64,000 bases of DNA from Arenibacter echinorum (GCF_003259375.1 NZ_QLLN01000006.1:62001-126000), one strand, 5' to 3'. Shown: positions 16,584 to 26,012, counted from the stretch's first letter. Translations and numbers: made by a program. The notes: generated by a model from the sequence alone, not told the origin.

Positions 16584-17912
16584 ATGATGTTAAAGTCGAT
16601 GAACGTACCATTTCAAAAGCCTTTTTCAAAAAAAAAGAGGATTCTTGGACAGCTAATTTTGGTTGGCGCCTCAATAAGCTTAATAGGATGTAAAACACTA
16701 AACAACAGTAGGTTAAATAAGAGTATTAACCAGCAAATAAGCTCACAAACCACCAACAATTACTTTCAGGGCCTATTAGTTTATGACCCTGTAACAAAAG
16801 ACACCTTGTATAGCCATAATAGCCAAAAATATTTTACTCCTGCAAGCAATACCAAGATAATTACCCTGTATACTTCCCTTAAAACCTTGCCCGATAAAAT
16901 CCCTGCCCTAAAATATATTGTTAAAAATGACACCTTATATATGGAAGGCACGGGCGACCCAACTTTGTTGCATCCCTATTTTGGTGACAGTACCGCAATA
17001 CAATTTGCCACGAACTATAAGAACGTATCCCTTTATCTAAATAATTTTGAAGAAAGTAGGTACGGTCCAGGTTGGGCATGGGAGGATTATGACCTCTATT
17101 TTAGTCCAGAAAGAAATAGTTTTCCCTTATACGGCAATGTTGTAACCATTACCAATAACGGGAACTTGGAGGTTACCCCAGAACATTTCAAAAACCAAGT
17201 AGTGCCCATTAGTTATGGAGTAAATAGGGAATTGTACAGCAACACCTTTTATTATGACCCTCAGAGAAATGATACCTTGGAGAGTCCTTTTATGATAGAT
17301 AGCACACTTACAAAAAGCCTATTGGAAGAAGTCTTACTTAAAAAGGTCAATATTGTACAAAAGATGCCTAATGTGGAAAAACAGCAATTGTACAGTGTTT
17401 CTTCGGATTCCCTGTATAAGAGAATGATGGAGGTAAGTGATAATTTTCTAGCAGAACAATTATTAATTTTAAGCTCCTCTACCCTTTCGGACACCCTAAA
17501 TAGTGCTAAGGCCAGAAAAAATATTTTGGACAATTATTTACAGGAACTTGAACAACCACCACGATGGGTAGATGGTTCCGGGCTTTCACGATACAATTTG
17601 TTTACACCTGGAACAATGGTCTATGTATTGAATAAAATGTACCAAGAAATACCAAGGGAACGCTTATTCAACTTTTTCCCCGTTGGGGGCCTTACCGGGA
17701 CTTTAAAAGGAAGGTTTGATGGTGATGACCGCCCATATATTTACGCTAAAACCGGATCACTTGGCAATAATTATTGCCTTAGTGGATATCTAATAACGCG
17801 GTCTGGAAAAACTTTAATATTTAGTTTTATGAACAACCATTTTACCAAGAGCAATAGTGAGGTAAAACAGCATATGGAATCTATTTTTGAAATGATCAGG
17901 GACAATTATTGA
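16584..17912 (+). CDS. dacB: PBP4-type (peptidase S13) D-alanyl-D-alanine carboxypeptidase, lipoprotein
   Basis: 442 residues. An N-terminal export signal ends in ISLIGC (C36), so the mature protein is probably a lipoprotein. The three penicillin-binding motifs are in order: SxxK as SNTK (S88 and K91) within YFTPASNTK, SxN as SDN within VSDNFLAEQ near 285, and KTG within YAKTGSLGN near 388. PBP4-class enzymes trim the terminal D-Ala from, or cut cross-links in, peptidoglycan in the periplasm. The inserted domain between SxxK and SxN is present, so the length is close to the family norm. The 3' end overlaps the convergent msrA by 7 bases. Confidence 0.88.
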   Translation: MMLKSMNVPFQKPFSKKKRILGQLILVGASISLIGCKTLNNSRLNKSINQQISSQTTNNYFQGLLVYDPVTKDTLYSHNSQKYFTPASNTKIITLYTSLKTLPDKIPALKYIVKNDTLYMEGTGDPTLLHPYFGDSTAIQFATNYKNVSLYLNNFEESRYGPGWAWEDYDLYFSPERNSFPLYGNVVTITNNGNLEVTPEHFKNQVVPISYGVNRELYSNTFYYDPQRNDTLESPFMIDSTLTKSLLEEVLLKKVNIVQKMPNVEKQQLYSVSSDSLYKRMMEVSDNFLAEQLLILSSSTLSDTLNSAKARKNILDNYLQELEQPPRWVDGSGLSRYNLFTPGTMVYVLNKMYQEIPRERLFNFFPVGGLTGTLKGRFDGDDRPYIYAKTGSLGNNYCLSGYLITRSGKTLIFSFMNNHFTKSNSEVKQHMESIFEMIRDNY

Positions 17913-18415
17913 TTCAAGACCTTACTATGATCTACTTTATCCGCAAATTTCAACAATAACAACTCGATTTTTGGGGCAATATGGGTTTTGCAAAATGGCT
18001 TATATGGATTTTTATAATAATAATCTTGAAAGGCTTTATCGGAAATTTTAAATTCCCTGAACGACAGGACTTTGGTTACCAAGGAATCTTTGAAATTCTC
18101 CTGAAATTTTTGTAATGCCATGACAGATCTTTCGCCATCCAGAGGCTCAAAAGTATAAATGGCAGAGCGATATTTTTTACGCATGCTATGGTCAGAAGTC
18201 GATTTATGGGTATAAAGGTGTATCAAAATCAAATCCTCCAGACTTATGTCACTTGGCTCATAACTAACTATTACAGCTTCTGAAAAGGATGACTCCTCCC
18301 CATCCGAAGCTACAAAACCCTGTTCTACGCTTATTATCCCCTTTAAGGACTTATAAACGGCTTCGGTACACCAGTGGCAGCCACCACCAAAGGCAATTCT
18401 CTGATTAGTCTCCAT
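17906..18415 (-). CDS. msrA: Peptide methionine-S-sulfoxide reductase
   Basis: 169 residues. The catalytic motif is GGGCHWCTEAVY with C13 as nucleophile (the family's GCFWG replaced by GCHWC, so a second Cys is three residues on and may help recycle the enzyme). Further MsrA features are VEQGFVAS, DHSMRKKYRSAIY and YYYKNPYKPFCKTHI. It reduces Met-S-sulfoxide in proteins with electrons from thioredoxin, and trxB is encoded elsewhere in this window. No signal peptide is seen, so it is probably cytoplasmic. It is followed by dacB in convergent orientation and preceded by the NudK-like gene, 15 bases upstream, in the same direction. Confidence 0.9.
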   Translation of the reverse strand: METNQRIAFGGGCHWCTEAVYKSLKGIISVEQGFVASDGEESSFSEAVIVSYEPSDISLEDLILIHLYTHKSTSDHSMRKKYRSAIYTFEPLDGERSVMALQKFQENFKDSLVTKVLSFREFKISDKAFQDYYYKNPYKPFCKTHIAPKIELLLLKFADKVDHSKVLNQ

Positions 18416-18430
18416 AATTGGTTGGTCGTA

Positions 18431-19048
18431 TTAGTTGTTGGAAAATAACCCATTAATTTTAGCGTATTGCAATAGCATAATGGTCTTGGCATCTTTAATT
18501 TTACCGGTACGTATCATTTCCATAGCTTTTTCAAAGTCCAACTCCAAGACTTCAATATTTTCCGTCTCTTCCTCGGCACCACCCCCCTCGCCTATCTTCA
18601 TTTTTTCTTCATATGATCCAATAAAGAAATAAAGGATCTCGGTTACGGAACCAGGCGACATATAGGATTCAAATACTTTCTCTACCTTCTCCAATTTATA
18701 ACCTGTCTCTTCCTCAGTTTCCTTTTTTATACAGTCTTCGGGATGGTCACCATCCAATAATCCAGCGCAAACTTCTATCATCATCCCGGAGTCATTGCCA
18801 TTTATATAGGTGGGCATCCTAAACTGTCTGGTAAGTATGACCGTTTTGTTCTTTTTGTTGTACAACAAAATGGCAGCACCATTTCCTCGATCATAGGCTT
18901 CTCGGGATTGCGCCTCCCAGCTTCCGTCCTCTCTTTGATATTCAAAAGTTATCTTTTCAAGTTTGTACCAGTTATCCGACAGTAACTGCTTGTTTATGTT
19001 TCTTACTTTTTTGTTGTTCATTACTGGGAGGTTCTTGTTTATATACAA
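18431..19048 (-). CDS. nudK: NudK-type Nudix hydrolase (GDP-mannose pyrophosphatase-like)
   Basis: 205 residues. The Nudix box reads CAGLLDGDHPEDCIKKETEEETGY, with the essential EExxG core intact, followed by ESYMSPGSVTEILYFFIG, which is characteristic of E. coli NudK. The enzyme hydrolyses GDP-mannose or related nucleotide sugars to the sugar phosphate and NMP. The first frame codon would add MYINKNLPV; an internal ATG at 19021 (MNNKKVRNINKQ) aligns better with known NudK starts. It is followed 15 bases later by msrA, so the two may be cotranscribed. Confidence 0.82.
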   Translation of the reverse strand: MYINKNLPVMNNKKVRNINKQLLSDNWYKLEKITFEYQREDGSWEAQSREAYDRGNGAAILLYNKKNKTVILTRQFRMPTYINGNDSGMMIEVCAGLLDGDHPEDCIKKETEEETGYKLEKVEKVFESYMSPGSVTEILYFFIGSYEEKMKIGEGGGAEEETENIEVLELDFEKAMEMIRTGKIKDAKTIMLLQYAKINGLFSNN

Positions 19049-19144
19049 AGCTAGGGATTTTTAGACCCTTGTAATCGGTAAAAAAATAGGATTTAATATC
19101 CCCAACAAAATTTATAGTTACATGATGTAAGTTATGACTAGACC

Positions 19145-19798
19145 TTAAACAGTAACCGCCTTGTTCAAATACCGTCTAAAGGGAAGCATTTCCATATAAA
19201 CCGAGATCACCTTCTCCTTAAAATCATCTTGTAATATTTCTTTTAGTGAAAGGGGATGCATAACAGCAAAGGTTTTATGTCGTAACAGTTCTACATGTGG
19301 ATGGTCCTTAGAAAATCCTTTGGGCGCATTCTTTAGAGTTTCATCCACCACCAATTTCCCAAAAGTATCCTTAAATGACTTTTTGTTCAGAATTTTTTTA
19401 AACTCCTCTCCATCGTAATCAATGGCCTCGCGTATACTGCGCAGAGTTTTTGGGTCCGGCCTCCAAAAGCCGCCGGCCAACATGGACTGACCAAGCCCTA
19501 TCTCAATATAAAAGTCAGCCGTATTGGGTGCCTTGTCCAACCCTGCTCCAAAATGGTCCTTATAAATGGGTTTTTGGGGATGGAACATCAAATTATTATT
19601 AATACGATTTATTCCCTTTTTACCTGGAGTCCCAAAATATTCATTGTCCACAGCCGCAAGGGCCAGATCCAATTCATCCAACCATGCTATATAATCTTTC
19701 CTTACCTCCTTGTACCATTTTCGGTTGTTATCCATCCACTCCTTAGAGTTATTCTGATTAAGTTCTGTAAGAAATTGAAATAAGGCTTGAAAATTCAT
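19145..19798 (-). CDS. DUF2461 family protein
   Basis: 217 residues without signal peptide. Diagnostic segments are FLTELNQNNSKEWMDNNRKWY at the N-terminus, RINNNLMFHPQKPIYKDHFG in the middle, and YIEIGLGQSMLAGGFWRPDP. These match the TIGR02453/DUF2461 family, a cytoplasmic protein widespread in bacteria and fungi with no firm function. The length is typical. It is transcribed in the same direction as the AIM24 gene, 47 bases behind it. Confidence 0.85.
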   Translation of the reverse strand: MNFQALFQFLTELNQNNSKEWMDNNRKWYKEVRKDYIAWLDELDLALAAVDNEYFGTPGKKGINRINNNLMFHPQKPIYKDHFGAGLDKAPNTADFYIEIGLGQSMLAGGFWRPDPKTLRSIREAIDYDGEEFKKILNKKSFKDTFGKLVVDETLKNAPKGFSKDHPHVELLRHKTFAVMHPLSLKEILQDDFKEKVISVYMEMLPFRRYLNKAVTV

Positions 19799-19845
19799 TC
19801 TCGAGTATAGATTGTAATGTATAAATGAAGAAGGCTATATATTGA

Positions 19846-20652
19846 TTAAAATCGATTATCCCCGTCCAAAAGGTCACCAAGGCCGCCCAAAATACTACCT
19901 TCCCCTTTATCTTTTCCTCCTCTTGGGATTGAAGCCAGGACCCTACCCGCCAATCTGCTAAAAGGTAAGGATTGAATATATACCGTACCAGGACCACGTA
20001 GGGTGGCATAAAAAAGCCCCTCCCCCCCAAAGATGGTGTTTTTGATTCCCCCTATAAATTCTATATCATAATCCACGTCCTTGGTAAAACCAATGATACA
20101 GCCAGTATCCACTTTTAAGGTTTCGCCCGGGCCAAGTACCTTTTTTGCGGTCGTTCCTCCAGCATGTACAAAGGCCATTCCGTCACCCTCCAATTTTTGC
20201 ATGATAAATCCCTCACCTCCAAATAGACCGCGGCCCAATCTCTTTGAAAATTCAATTCCCACAGAAACACCTTTTGCCGCACACAAAAAAGCATCCTTCT
20301 GACAAATGAATTTTCCCTGAAACTCACTAAGGTCTATCGGAATAATTTTTCCGGGATAAGGCGAAGCAAAGCTTACCTGCTTTTTACCTTGACCTATGTT
20401 TAAAAATGCCGTCATAAATAGGCTTTCGCCTGTAAGCAAACGTTTTCCGGCCGAGAATAGTTTACCCAAGACCCCAGTATCCTGATTGGAACCATCACCA
20501 AAAATGGTATCCATTTTAATATCGGAATCCATCATCATAAAACTGCCTGCTTCGGCCACAACGGCCTCCTGTGGATCCAATTCTATTTCCACATATTGCA
20601 TTTCCTCCCCGTAAATTACATAGTCTATTTCGTGTGCGTTCATACTATTCAT
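19846..20652 (-). CDS. TIGR00266/AIM24 family protein
   Basis: 268 residues, rich in beta strands and Gly. [21 protein letters not shown] opens the conserved core, [15 protein letters not shown] and [12 protein letters not shown] sit in the middle, and [18 protein letters not shown] is near the C-terminus, the hallmark of TIGR00266 proteins. They form a trimeric beta-roll; the mitochondrial AIM24 relative affects inner-membrane organisation, but the bacterial role is unknown. It lies between the CDF transporter and DUF2461 genes, all on the minus strand with short gaps. Confidence 0.87.
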   Translation of the reverse strand: MNSMNAHEIDYVIYGEEMQYVEIELDPQEAVVAEAGSFMMMDSDIKMDTIFGDGSNQDTGVLGKLFSAGKRLLTGESLFMTAFLNIGQGKKQVSFASPYPGKIIPIDLSEFQGKFICQKDAFLCAAKGVSVGIEFSKRLGRGLFGGEGFIMQKLEGDGMAFVHAGGTTAKKVLGPGETLKVDTGCIIGFTKDVDYDIEFIGGIKNTIFGGEGLFYATLRGPGTVYIQSLPFSRLAGRVLASIPRGGKDKGEGSILGGLGDLLDGDNRF

Positions 20653-20674
20653 CTTATTGTTTATATTACTAGTT

Positions 20675-21463
20675 TCAGAGTTTTAATATTCGTCTTGCGC
20701 CTTGTATTACCAAAATAAAAACAATAGTTCCGATAATCAAGTCGGGTTTGTTGGAGTTTAGCACGTTAACCAAAAGTCCAGCCACAATAACCCCTAAATT
20801 GATAATTACATCATTTGAAGTAAAAATCATACTTGCTTTCATGTGTGCTTCTTCTTTACTTTTTGATTTTTGAAGTAAGTAAAGACAAATTCCGTTTGCA
20901 ATTAAAGCAAAAACCGAAACCATTATCATTGTCGTGAAATTAGGAAGTTGTTCCGCCCCGAAAAAACGCCTCAAAACTTCCCCAAATCCTATAACCGCAA
21001 GCAGAATTTGAAAATAACCGGCAAGTTTGGCAATTCGTCTTTTTCTTATAAAAGTACCGCCCACCGCAAAAAGACTAATTCCATAAACAAATGAGTCTGC
21101 AAGCATATCCAAACTATCGGCTACAAGTCCCATGGATTTGGAAATTAACCCGGTAGTCATTTCGATAATAAAAAAAAGAAAGTTTATGGAAAGAACTGTC
21201 CACAGTAATATTTTTTGATTTGAATTTTCTTCAAATTGTGTTTGATCGGTTTCTTCGGTCTTTAACTTTTGCCCACCTAAATTCAGTTCAAGTATTAATG
21301 TCTCTATTTGGTCAGCTTGTCCATCATGAAAAACAGCCAATTTTCGATTCGGAATGTCAAAGTCGAGATGTTTTATACTGGGAATTGCATCTAATTTCAT
21401 TCGGATAAGATTTTCCTCCGAAGGACAATCCATTTTAGTTATTTCAAATACTGTTTTTTTCAT
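20675..21463 (-). CDS. Cation diffusion facilitator with N-terminal HMA-like domain
   Basis: 262 residues. Residues 1-75 form a ferredoxin-like HMA-type module with the ligand loop reduced to KMDCPSEEN (one Cys instead of C-x-x-C). Residues 90-262 hold about five membrane helices. TM2 carries [13 protein letters not shown], with the Asp residues of the CDF metal site, and a later helix carries [12 protein letters not shown] proteins exchange divalent cations such as Zn, Co, Fe or Cd for protons and export them from the cytoplasm. The usual C-terminal cytoplasmic domain is absent; the N-terminal module may replace it. The codons look more AT-rich than in neighbouring genes, which hints at a separate origin (impression, not measured). 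Confidence 0.85.
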   Translation of the reverse strand: MKKTVFEITKMDCPSEENLIRMKLDAIPSIKHLDFDIPNRKLAVFHDGQADQIETLILELNLGGQKLKTEETDQTQFEENSNQKILLWTVLSINFLFFIIEMTTGLISKSMGLVADSLDMLADSFVYGISLFAVGGTFIRKRRIAKLAGYFQILLAVIGFGEVLRRFFGAEQLPNFTTMIMVSVFALIANGICLYLLQKSKSKEEAHMKASMIFTSNDVIINLGVIVAGLLVNVLNSNKPDLIIGTIVFILVIQGARRILKL

Positions 21464-21684
21464 TAGAACATTATCGGAGTCACTTACCTAGAACAAATCT
21501 GCTTCAAAATCAAATGTTATTCGTTAGTTAATTTCGTGGTTTTTGCTATAACCTTAATCTTTTTTTTTCAGACCATAAGTATCAAAAAAAACAGTTTTGT
21601 TACAATGGTGCATTGAGTAATTGGTAAATTGATCTATTGGTACATCTTTACATTAATTATTGGGTACATTAAACAATTAATACC

Positions 21685-22140
21685 TTACCCCTTCACTTTA
21701 AGGGTCCATTCAAAATTAAAGGTAGAAACTACAATACCATCTTCGTTGACCCCGACCGATTTCATCCAAACGGTCTGCCCTTCACCGGTTTCTATGGTTT
21801 TTTTAATAGCATCCACTATAAGGTGGCCCTCCTCGCAGGTGAAGGTGATTTTACCAGTCGCTTTTTTTGAAAAATTAGCATTGTTATTGGCTACAAGCAT
21901 GGAAATATTCCTTCCGCTTTTTCTGATCTGATTCATGACCATAGCTCCGGTGGTCAACTCAGCTGCCATCCCTTGAACTGCCCAAAACAAAGATTTAAAC
22001 GGATTTTGATTGATCCATCTATGCCTAACGGTTACAATTGCCTTTTTTTCATCAATGTACCTTAATCGTACTCCTGTCCACCATACGGAGGGGAGTTTAA
22101 AAAAGCTGAACATGTTAATTTTACTTGCATCGGAAGCCAT
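21685..22140 (-). CDS. DUF4442 hotdog-fold protein
   Basis: 151 residues with no signal peptide. The layout is a helix MFSFFKLPSVWWTGVRLRYID, strands AIVTVRHRWINQNPFKSLFWAVQGMAAEL, and a long C-terminal sheet ending VVSTFNFEWTLK. This is the DUF4442/thioesterase-like hotdog fold, with the hot-dog helix around FWAVQGMAAELTTG. Members resemble acyl-CoA thioesterases or PaaI-like proteins, but the active-site residues here are not clear to me. It has a well-matched promoter and is transcribed alone. Confidence 0.8.
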   Translation of the reverse strand: MASDASKINMFSFFKLPSVWWTGVRLRYIDEKKAIVTVRHRWINQNPFKSLFWAVQGMAAELTTGAMVMNQIRKSGRNISMLVANNNANFSKKATGKITFTCEEGHLIVDAIKKTIETGEGQTVWMKSVGVNEDGIVVSTFNFEWTLKVKG

Positions 22141-22160
22141 AGCTGTGGTTTAATTTATAT

Positions 22161-22190
22161 CAAAAGTATATAAAATGCACGAACCGACAA
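22161..22190 (-). promoter_or_regulatory. Bacteroidota-type promoter of the DUF4442 gene
   Basis: On the minus strand, TTG (22190-22188), a 19-base spacer, and TACTTTTG (22168-22161), a full TAnnTTTG match. The start codon follows 20 bases later. Confidence 0.6.
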
Positions 22191-22224
22191 TTGTTAATAT
22201 ATTGTTAATTTTTAGTACTTTGTT

Positions 22225-22256
22225 TTGCATAGTACCTTCTTTTAGATATATATTTG
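22225..22256 (+). promoter_or_regulatory. Bacteroidota-type promoter of the DUF4870/PspC cluster
   Basis: TTG (22225-22227), a 21-base spacer, and TATATTTG (22249-22256). The DUF4870 start is about 140 bases downstream, leaving a long leader. Confidence 0.5.
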
Positions 22257-22396
22257 CATAAGAAGTTATTAGGCTTAATAAGATCAGTCTATAAAAATGG
22301 TCCGGTTTAGCACCGAAATATAGTTTTAAATCCGACCGAAAACTGTTTTAACCAAGACCAATAAAATCCTCCATTGGGAACACTAATTACAAAGCA

Positions 22397-22879
22397 ATGA
22401 CCGAAACACTTAGCAAACACGAAAAAAATTTGGCGGCAGTAATACACGCCTCCACCTTTTCCAAATATTTTATCCCTTTTGGGAATTTCCTACTACCCTT
22501 GATACTTTGGACAGCGAATAAAAAGAATCATGACTTCGTGGACCAAAATGGCAAACAGGCTTTGAATTTTCAAATCAGTCTGCTACTATATTCCATCATC
22601 CTGGGTATTTTCACTATTCCTTTTTTTATAGGTATTATACCGGAAATATTTCATTTGGGCAATTTCAACTTTGCCAGTTTTAACGAATTTAACGGTCTTA
22701 ATTTCGACTTCGACTTTCATCCATTCCAACTGGGAAAATGGCTTTGGCCATTGGGAATAGCCGGTGCTGGACAGTTGGGACTGTTCTTGGTAAATATAGT
22801 TTATACCATCTTGGCTACTATTCGTACCAGTGAAGGCATAGATTTTAAATATCCGATAAGCATACCATTTATTAAATAA
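22397..22879 (+). CDS. DUF4870 (Tic20-like) membrane protein
   Basis: 160 residues. The N-terminal part has EKNLAAVIHASTFSKYFIPFGNFLLPLILW and then DFVDQNGKQALNFQISLLLY, the defining DUF4870 sequence. Three to four membrane helices follow, and a C-terminal helix ends with IRTSEGIDFKYP. The function is unknown; in Flavobacteriia it regularly accompanies PspC-domain and PadR genes, as here. A Phe/Asn-rich insertion (NFNFASFNEFNGLNFDFDF) between helices is unusual and may be species-specific. Confidence 0.85.
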   Translation: MTETLSKHEKNLAAVIHASTFSKYFIPFGNFLLPLILWTANKKNHDFVDQNGKQALNFQISLLLYSIILGIFTIPFFIGIIPEIFHLGNFNFASFNEFNGLNFDFDFHPFQLGKWLWPLGIAGAGQLGLFLVNIVYTILATIRTSEGIDFKYPISIPFIK

Positions 22880-23004
22880 TGCATAATACAATTAGTACTC
22901 ATCACACTAATTTCGAGAGTTTATTCATCAATCAGATCAAAATTAAAATGCTGCAATGCGATCATCAAAAAAACGAACAGTAAAATTATTATAATCATGT
23001 AATT

Positions 23005-23340
23005 ATGAATATTGAAAACACAAAAGCGCAAATGCGCAAGGGAGTCTTGGAGTACTGCATACTTTCCGTTCTCAATGGGGAGGACAAGTACACCTCCGAA
23101 ATCCTGGACACCTTAAAAGATGCTAAAATGCTGGTGGTAGAGGGGACCATTTATCCCTTGCTCACAAGACTAAAAAATGCAGGATTGCTCAACTATCGCT
23201 GGGAAGAATCCACTTCTGGACCCCCAAGAAAGTATTATACATTAACAGAAACGGGAAAACTATTCCTAAAGGAATTGGATACCACCTGGGATGAACTAAG
23301 AAATGCAACGAACCTTGTTACCAAAACAAAAAAAAGTTAA
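23005..23340 (+). CDS. PadR-family transcriptional regulator
   Basis: 111 residues forming a winged helix. MRKGVLEYCILSVLNGEDKYTSEIL gives helices 1 and 2, VVEGTIYPLLTRLKNAGLL is the recognition helix, and YRWEESTSGPPRKYYTLTETG is the wing, all classic PadR. A C-terminal helix (KLFLKELDTTWDEL) would mediate dimerisation. It lies 3 bases ahead of the PspC-domain gene, so it probably controls its own operon as a repressor responding to envelope stress (inference from context). Confidence 0.9.
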   Translation: MNIENTKAQMRKGVLEYCILSVLNGEDKYTSEILDTLKDAKMLVVEGTIYPLLTRLKNAGLLNYRWEESTSGPPRKYYTLTETGKLFLKELDTTWDELRNATNLVTKTKKS

Positions 23341-23343
23341 AAA

Positions 23344-25095
23344 ATGAACAAGACAATAAATATAAATCTGGCCAATTTATTTTTTCACATAGATGAAGTA
23401 GCCTACACTAAATTACAACGGTATTTAGAGGCCATAAAACGATCCTTTGCCAATACCAATGGTAGCGAAGAGATCATAGCGGATATCGAGGCCAGAATTG
23501 CCGAACTGTTCCATGAAAAAATGGAGAACGAAAGACAGGTAATTACCGAAAAGGAAGTGGACGAGGTAATTGGGATAATGGGACAACCAGAGGATTACAT
23601 GGTTGACGAGGACATTTTTGAAGACCAACCCCACTCAACAAAAAAATCGGGTAGGGTAAGAAAATTATACAGGGACATAGACAATAAGTATATAGGGGGT
23701 GTTTCTGCCGGTCTAGGACATTATTTTGGAATAGATGCCCTTTGGGTTAGATTATTGTGGATTCTACTGACCATATTTAGCTGGGGAGGATTTGTATTTA
23801 TATATATACTTCTATGGATTTTAATTCCCGAGGCTGTAACCACAGCCCAGAAATTGGATATGCGCGGAGAAGCGGTTAACATTAGTAATATTGAAAAAAA
23901 AGTAAAGGAAGGTTTTGACGATGTAGCGGAAAAGGTTAAGAATGTGGACTATGAAAAAGTGGGAAATAAGGTGAAAAATGGTAGCCGTGGTTTCTTCAAT
24001 GCCATTGCCGATATTATTATGTTCTTTTTTAAGATCATTGGTAAATTTATCGGAATAATCTTAATAATTACTGGTGCTGCCGGAATAGTTGCGCTATTGA
24101 TAGGCCTTTTTACTGTAGGTATATTGGATATAATACATCTGCCCGGAGTAGACTTTTATAATCTTGTCAACTCCACCAGTACTCCAGTATGGGTTGTTTC
24201 AATACTCGCTTTTTTCGCTATTGGAATTCCCTTTTTCTTCCTAATGTACCTAGGCCTAAAGATTTTGGTGAACAATTTAAAATCTATCGGCAATATTGTA
24301 AAATTTACACTGTTGGGGTTGTGGCTGATCTCTATAATCTTATTGACAGTTTTTGGTATACACCAAGCCGCTGCGCATGCTTACTCGGGTAATGTAGCCA
24401 CTGAAAATGAGCTGATTTTTGCCCAACCTTCAGAACCGATTACGTTAAACTTAAGGTCAACGGACAGGGACAAACAGGAAAATAACATGCACATTAATGG
24501 GATAGTATTGGATTATACTGAAAATGGGGAGGAAATTCTCATTTCACGCGATTTTCGTATGTACATAAAAATGTCGCACGATTCAATAGCGCGTATTGAA
24601 GTGAGGAAAAACGCCAATGGCAATTCCTTTAAAAATGCTACAGAGACAGCTGCAAAGATCAACTACAGTTATATGGTCCAAGGCAACACCATTCTCTTAG
24701 ACGATTTTTTAACAACTGGTAGAGAGAACAAATTTAGAGATCAAGATGTTAGGGTGTATTTATACCTCCCTATGGGAACCCAAGTGGAATTCGGAAAATC
24801 TCCAGAAAACTGTTGGACAATCAGGGCCAATAATGACCAGAATATGAACGGTTGTGAAATAACGAAGTATGCTTGGATGCTGAATAAGGATGGTGAGTTG
24901 AAATGTGAAAACTGTCCTGAAATTGAAGAAGTCGATGACGATAATGATGGCAAAATTATAATTAATGAAGATGGGGTGGATATTGACTTCAAAGGCAATG
25001 GAGACAATTTTAAACTTAAAATAGACGACAAGGGCGTACAGTTCAAAACCAACGAAACCAAAAGTACCGATTTAAAAAAGGATACTGTTCAGTAG
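23344..25095 (+). CDS. PspC-domain membrane protein
   Basis: 583 residues. The N-terminal ~90 residues are cytoplasmic and helical (EEIIADIEARIAELFHEKM, VDEVIGIMGQPEDY). Residues ~103-165 are the PspC domain (RKLYRDIDNKYIGGVSAGLGHYFGIDALWVRLLW), including its membrane helix. About three more helices follow (235-350), then a ~230-residue extracytoplasmic C-terminal domain ending in an acidic, Asp/Asn-rich tail. PspC proteins take part in the phage-shock or envelope-stress response. The operon order PadR, PspC, head-GIN protein is a recurring Flavobacteriia arrangement. Confidence 0.87.
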   Translation: MNKTININLANLFFHIDEVAYTKLQRYLEAIKRSFANTNGSEEIIADIEARIAELFHEKMENERQVITEKEVDEVIGIMGQPEDYMVDEDIFEDQPHSTKKSGRVRKLYRDIDNKYIGGVSAGLGHYFGIDALWVRLLWILLTIFSWGGFVFIYILLWILIPEAVTTAQKLDMRGEAVNISNIEKKVKEGFDDVAEKVKNVDYEKVGNKVKNGSRGFFNAIADIIMFFFKIIGKFIGIILIITGAAGIVALLIGLFTVGILDIIHLPGVDFYNLVNSTSTPVWVVSILAFFAIGIPFFFLMYLGLKILVNNLKSIGNIVKFTLLGLWLISIILLTVFGIHQAAAHAYSGNVATENELIFAQPSEPITLNLRSTDRDKQENNMHINGIVLDYTENGEEILISRDFRMYIKMSHDSIARIEVRKNANGNSFKNATETAAKINYSYMVQGNTILLDDFLTTGRENKFRDQDVRVYLYLPMGTQVEFGKSPENCWTIRANNDQNMNGCEITKYAWMLNKDGELKCENCPEIEEVDDDNDGKIIINEDGVDIDFKGNGDNFKLKIDDKGVQFKTNETKSTDLKKDTVQ

Positions 25096-25240
25096 GTTCT
25101 TTTAACAACTCAGTAATTTATAATGTGGCCATAGAATCATAAATAATAATTTTAAGCAAACCATAAAACAGTAACATTAATCAATCCTTGAAATACTCAG
25201 CCCCCCAAGAGTTCATTACAAGACTCAAAAAACAACAATC

Positions 25241-25966
25241 ATGACAACACTAGCAAGAATTACCATCACACTAATCTTGGCAATCCTATTTTCTTCCTGC
25301 GGCTTCGATATCAATATCGGATCTGGCAAAAAAGGAAATGGAATTGTTGAAGAAGACAACCGCAGGGTGACTTCCGATTTCACTGCTATTTCTGTATCTG
25401 AAGGCTTGGATGCATTTATCACCCAAGGCTGTGATTTCGCAATTGTAGTTGAGGCAGACGAAAATATTATAGACCTGATCGGGACCGATATCAAAAATGG
25501 AACCTTAAGGATTCATGCCATTGAAAATATTGGTAGGGCTACCAAAAAAGTTTATGTTACACTACCTGTCATCACAGCCATGGAAACTTCTAGCGGTGCC
25601 GGCCTATCTACCATGAATGCCATAGAGGCCGAAAATATTGAATTGAGCTCCAGCAGTGGTTCCAATCTTCAAATTGAAGAACTCAAGGCATACAATGTCA
25701 TTGCGGAATCCAGTAGTGGAGCCCATATAAGAGTGGCAGGAGAAACAGAAATATTTAACGGTAATGCCAGTAGTGGCTCGGGAATAAAAGCCGAAAATTT
25801 AAGCTCTGCCAAATGTAGTGCCAATGCCAGTAGTGGGGCCGGAATTACCGTAAATGCATCCGAATCCTTAATTGCAAAAGCCAGTAGCGGGGGTGACATA
25901 CGCTACACCGGAAATGCGAAAGTAGAACATACAAAATCGAGCTCAGGAAGTGTCAGTGCCTTATAA
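25241..25966 (+). CDS. Head-GIN-domain (DUF2807) lipoprotein
   Basis: 241 residues. The lipoprotein signal ends AILFSSC (C21). The mature protein starts with GSGKKGNGIVEEDNRRVTSDFTAISVSEGLDAFITQG, the head-GIN motif (GxN/GIV...DFxxIxVSxGxxxxI), and then forms a right-handed beta-helix of repeats with Ser-Ser-Gly-containing turns (ASSGSG, ASSGAG, ASSGGD). These proteins are extracytoplasmic and accompany PspC proteins in Bacteroidota; the ligand is unknown. A strong terminator lies 47 bases behind it. Confidence 0.85.
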   Translation: MTTLARITITLILAILFSSCGFDINIGSGKKGNGIVEEDNRRVTSDFTAISVSEGLDAFITQGCDFAIVVEADENIIDLIGTDIKNGTLRIHAIENIGRATKKVYVTLPVITAMETSSGAGLSTMNAIEAENIELSSSSGSNLQIEELKAYNVIAESSSGAHIRVAGETEIFNGNASSGSGIKAENLSSAKCSANASSGAGITVNASESLIAKASSGGDIRYTGNAKVEHTKSSSGSVSAL

Positions 25967-26012
25967 AAGCCAGACCTTGTTTTAATAAAAAATCAACTGT
26001 CCTAAAATTTGT

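Noticed and set aside
25760-25900. Repeated GCCAGTAG(T/C)GG units as a possible repeat array
   Set aside because: They encode the Ser-Ser-Gly turns of the beta-helix of the head-GIN protein; spacing and sequence follow the protein repeat, and there are no spacers as in CRISPR.
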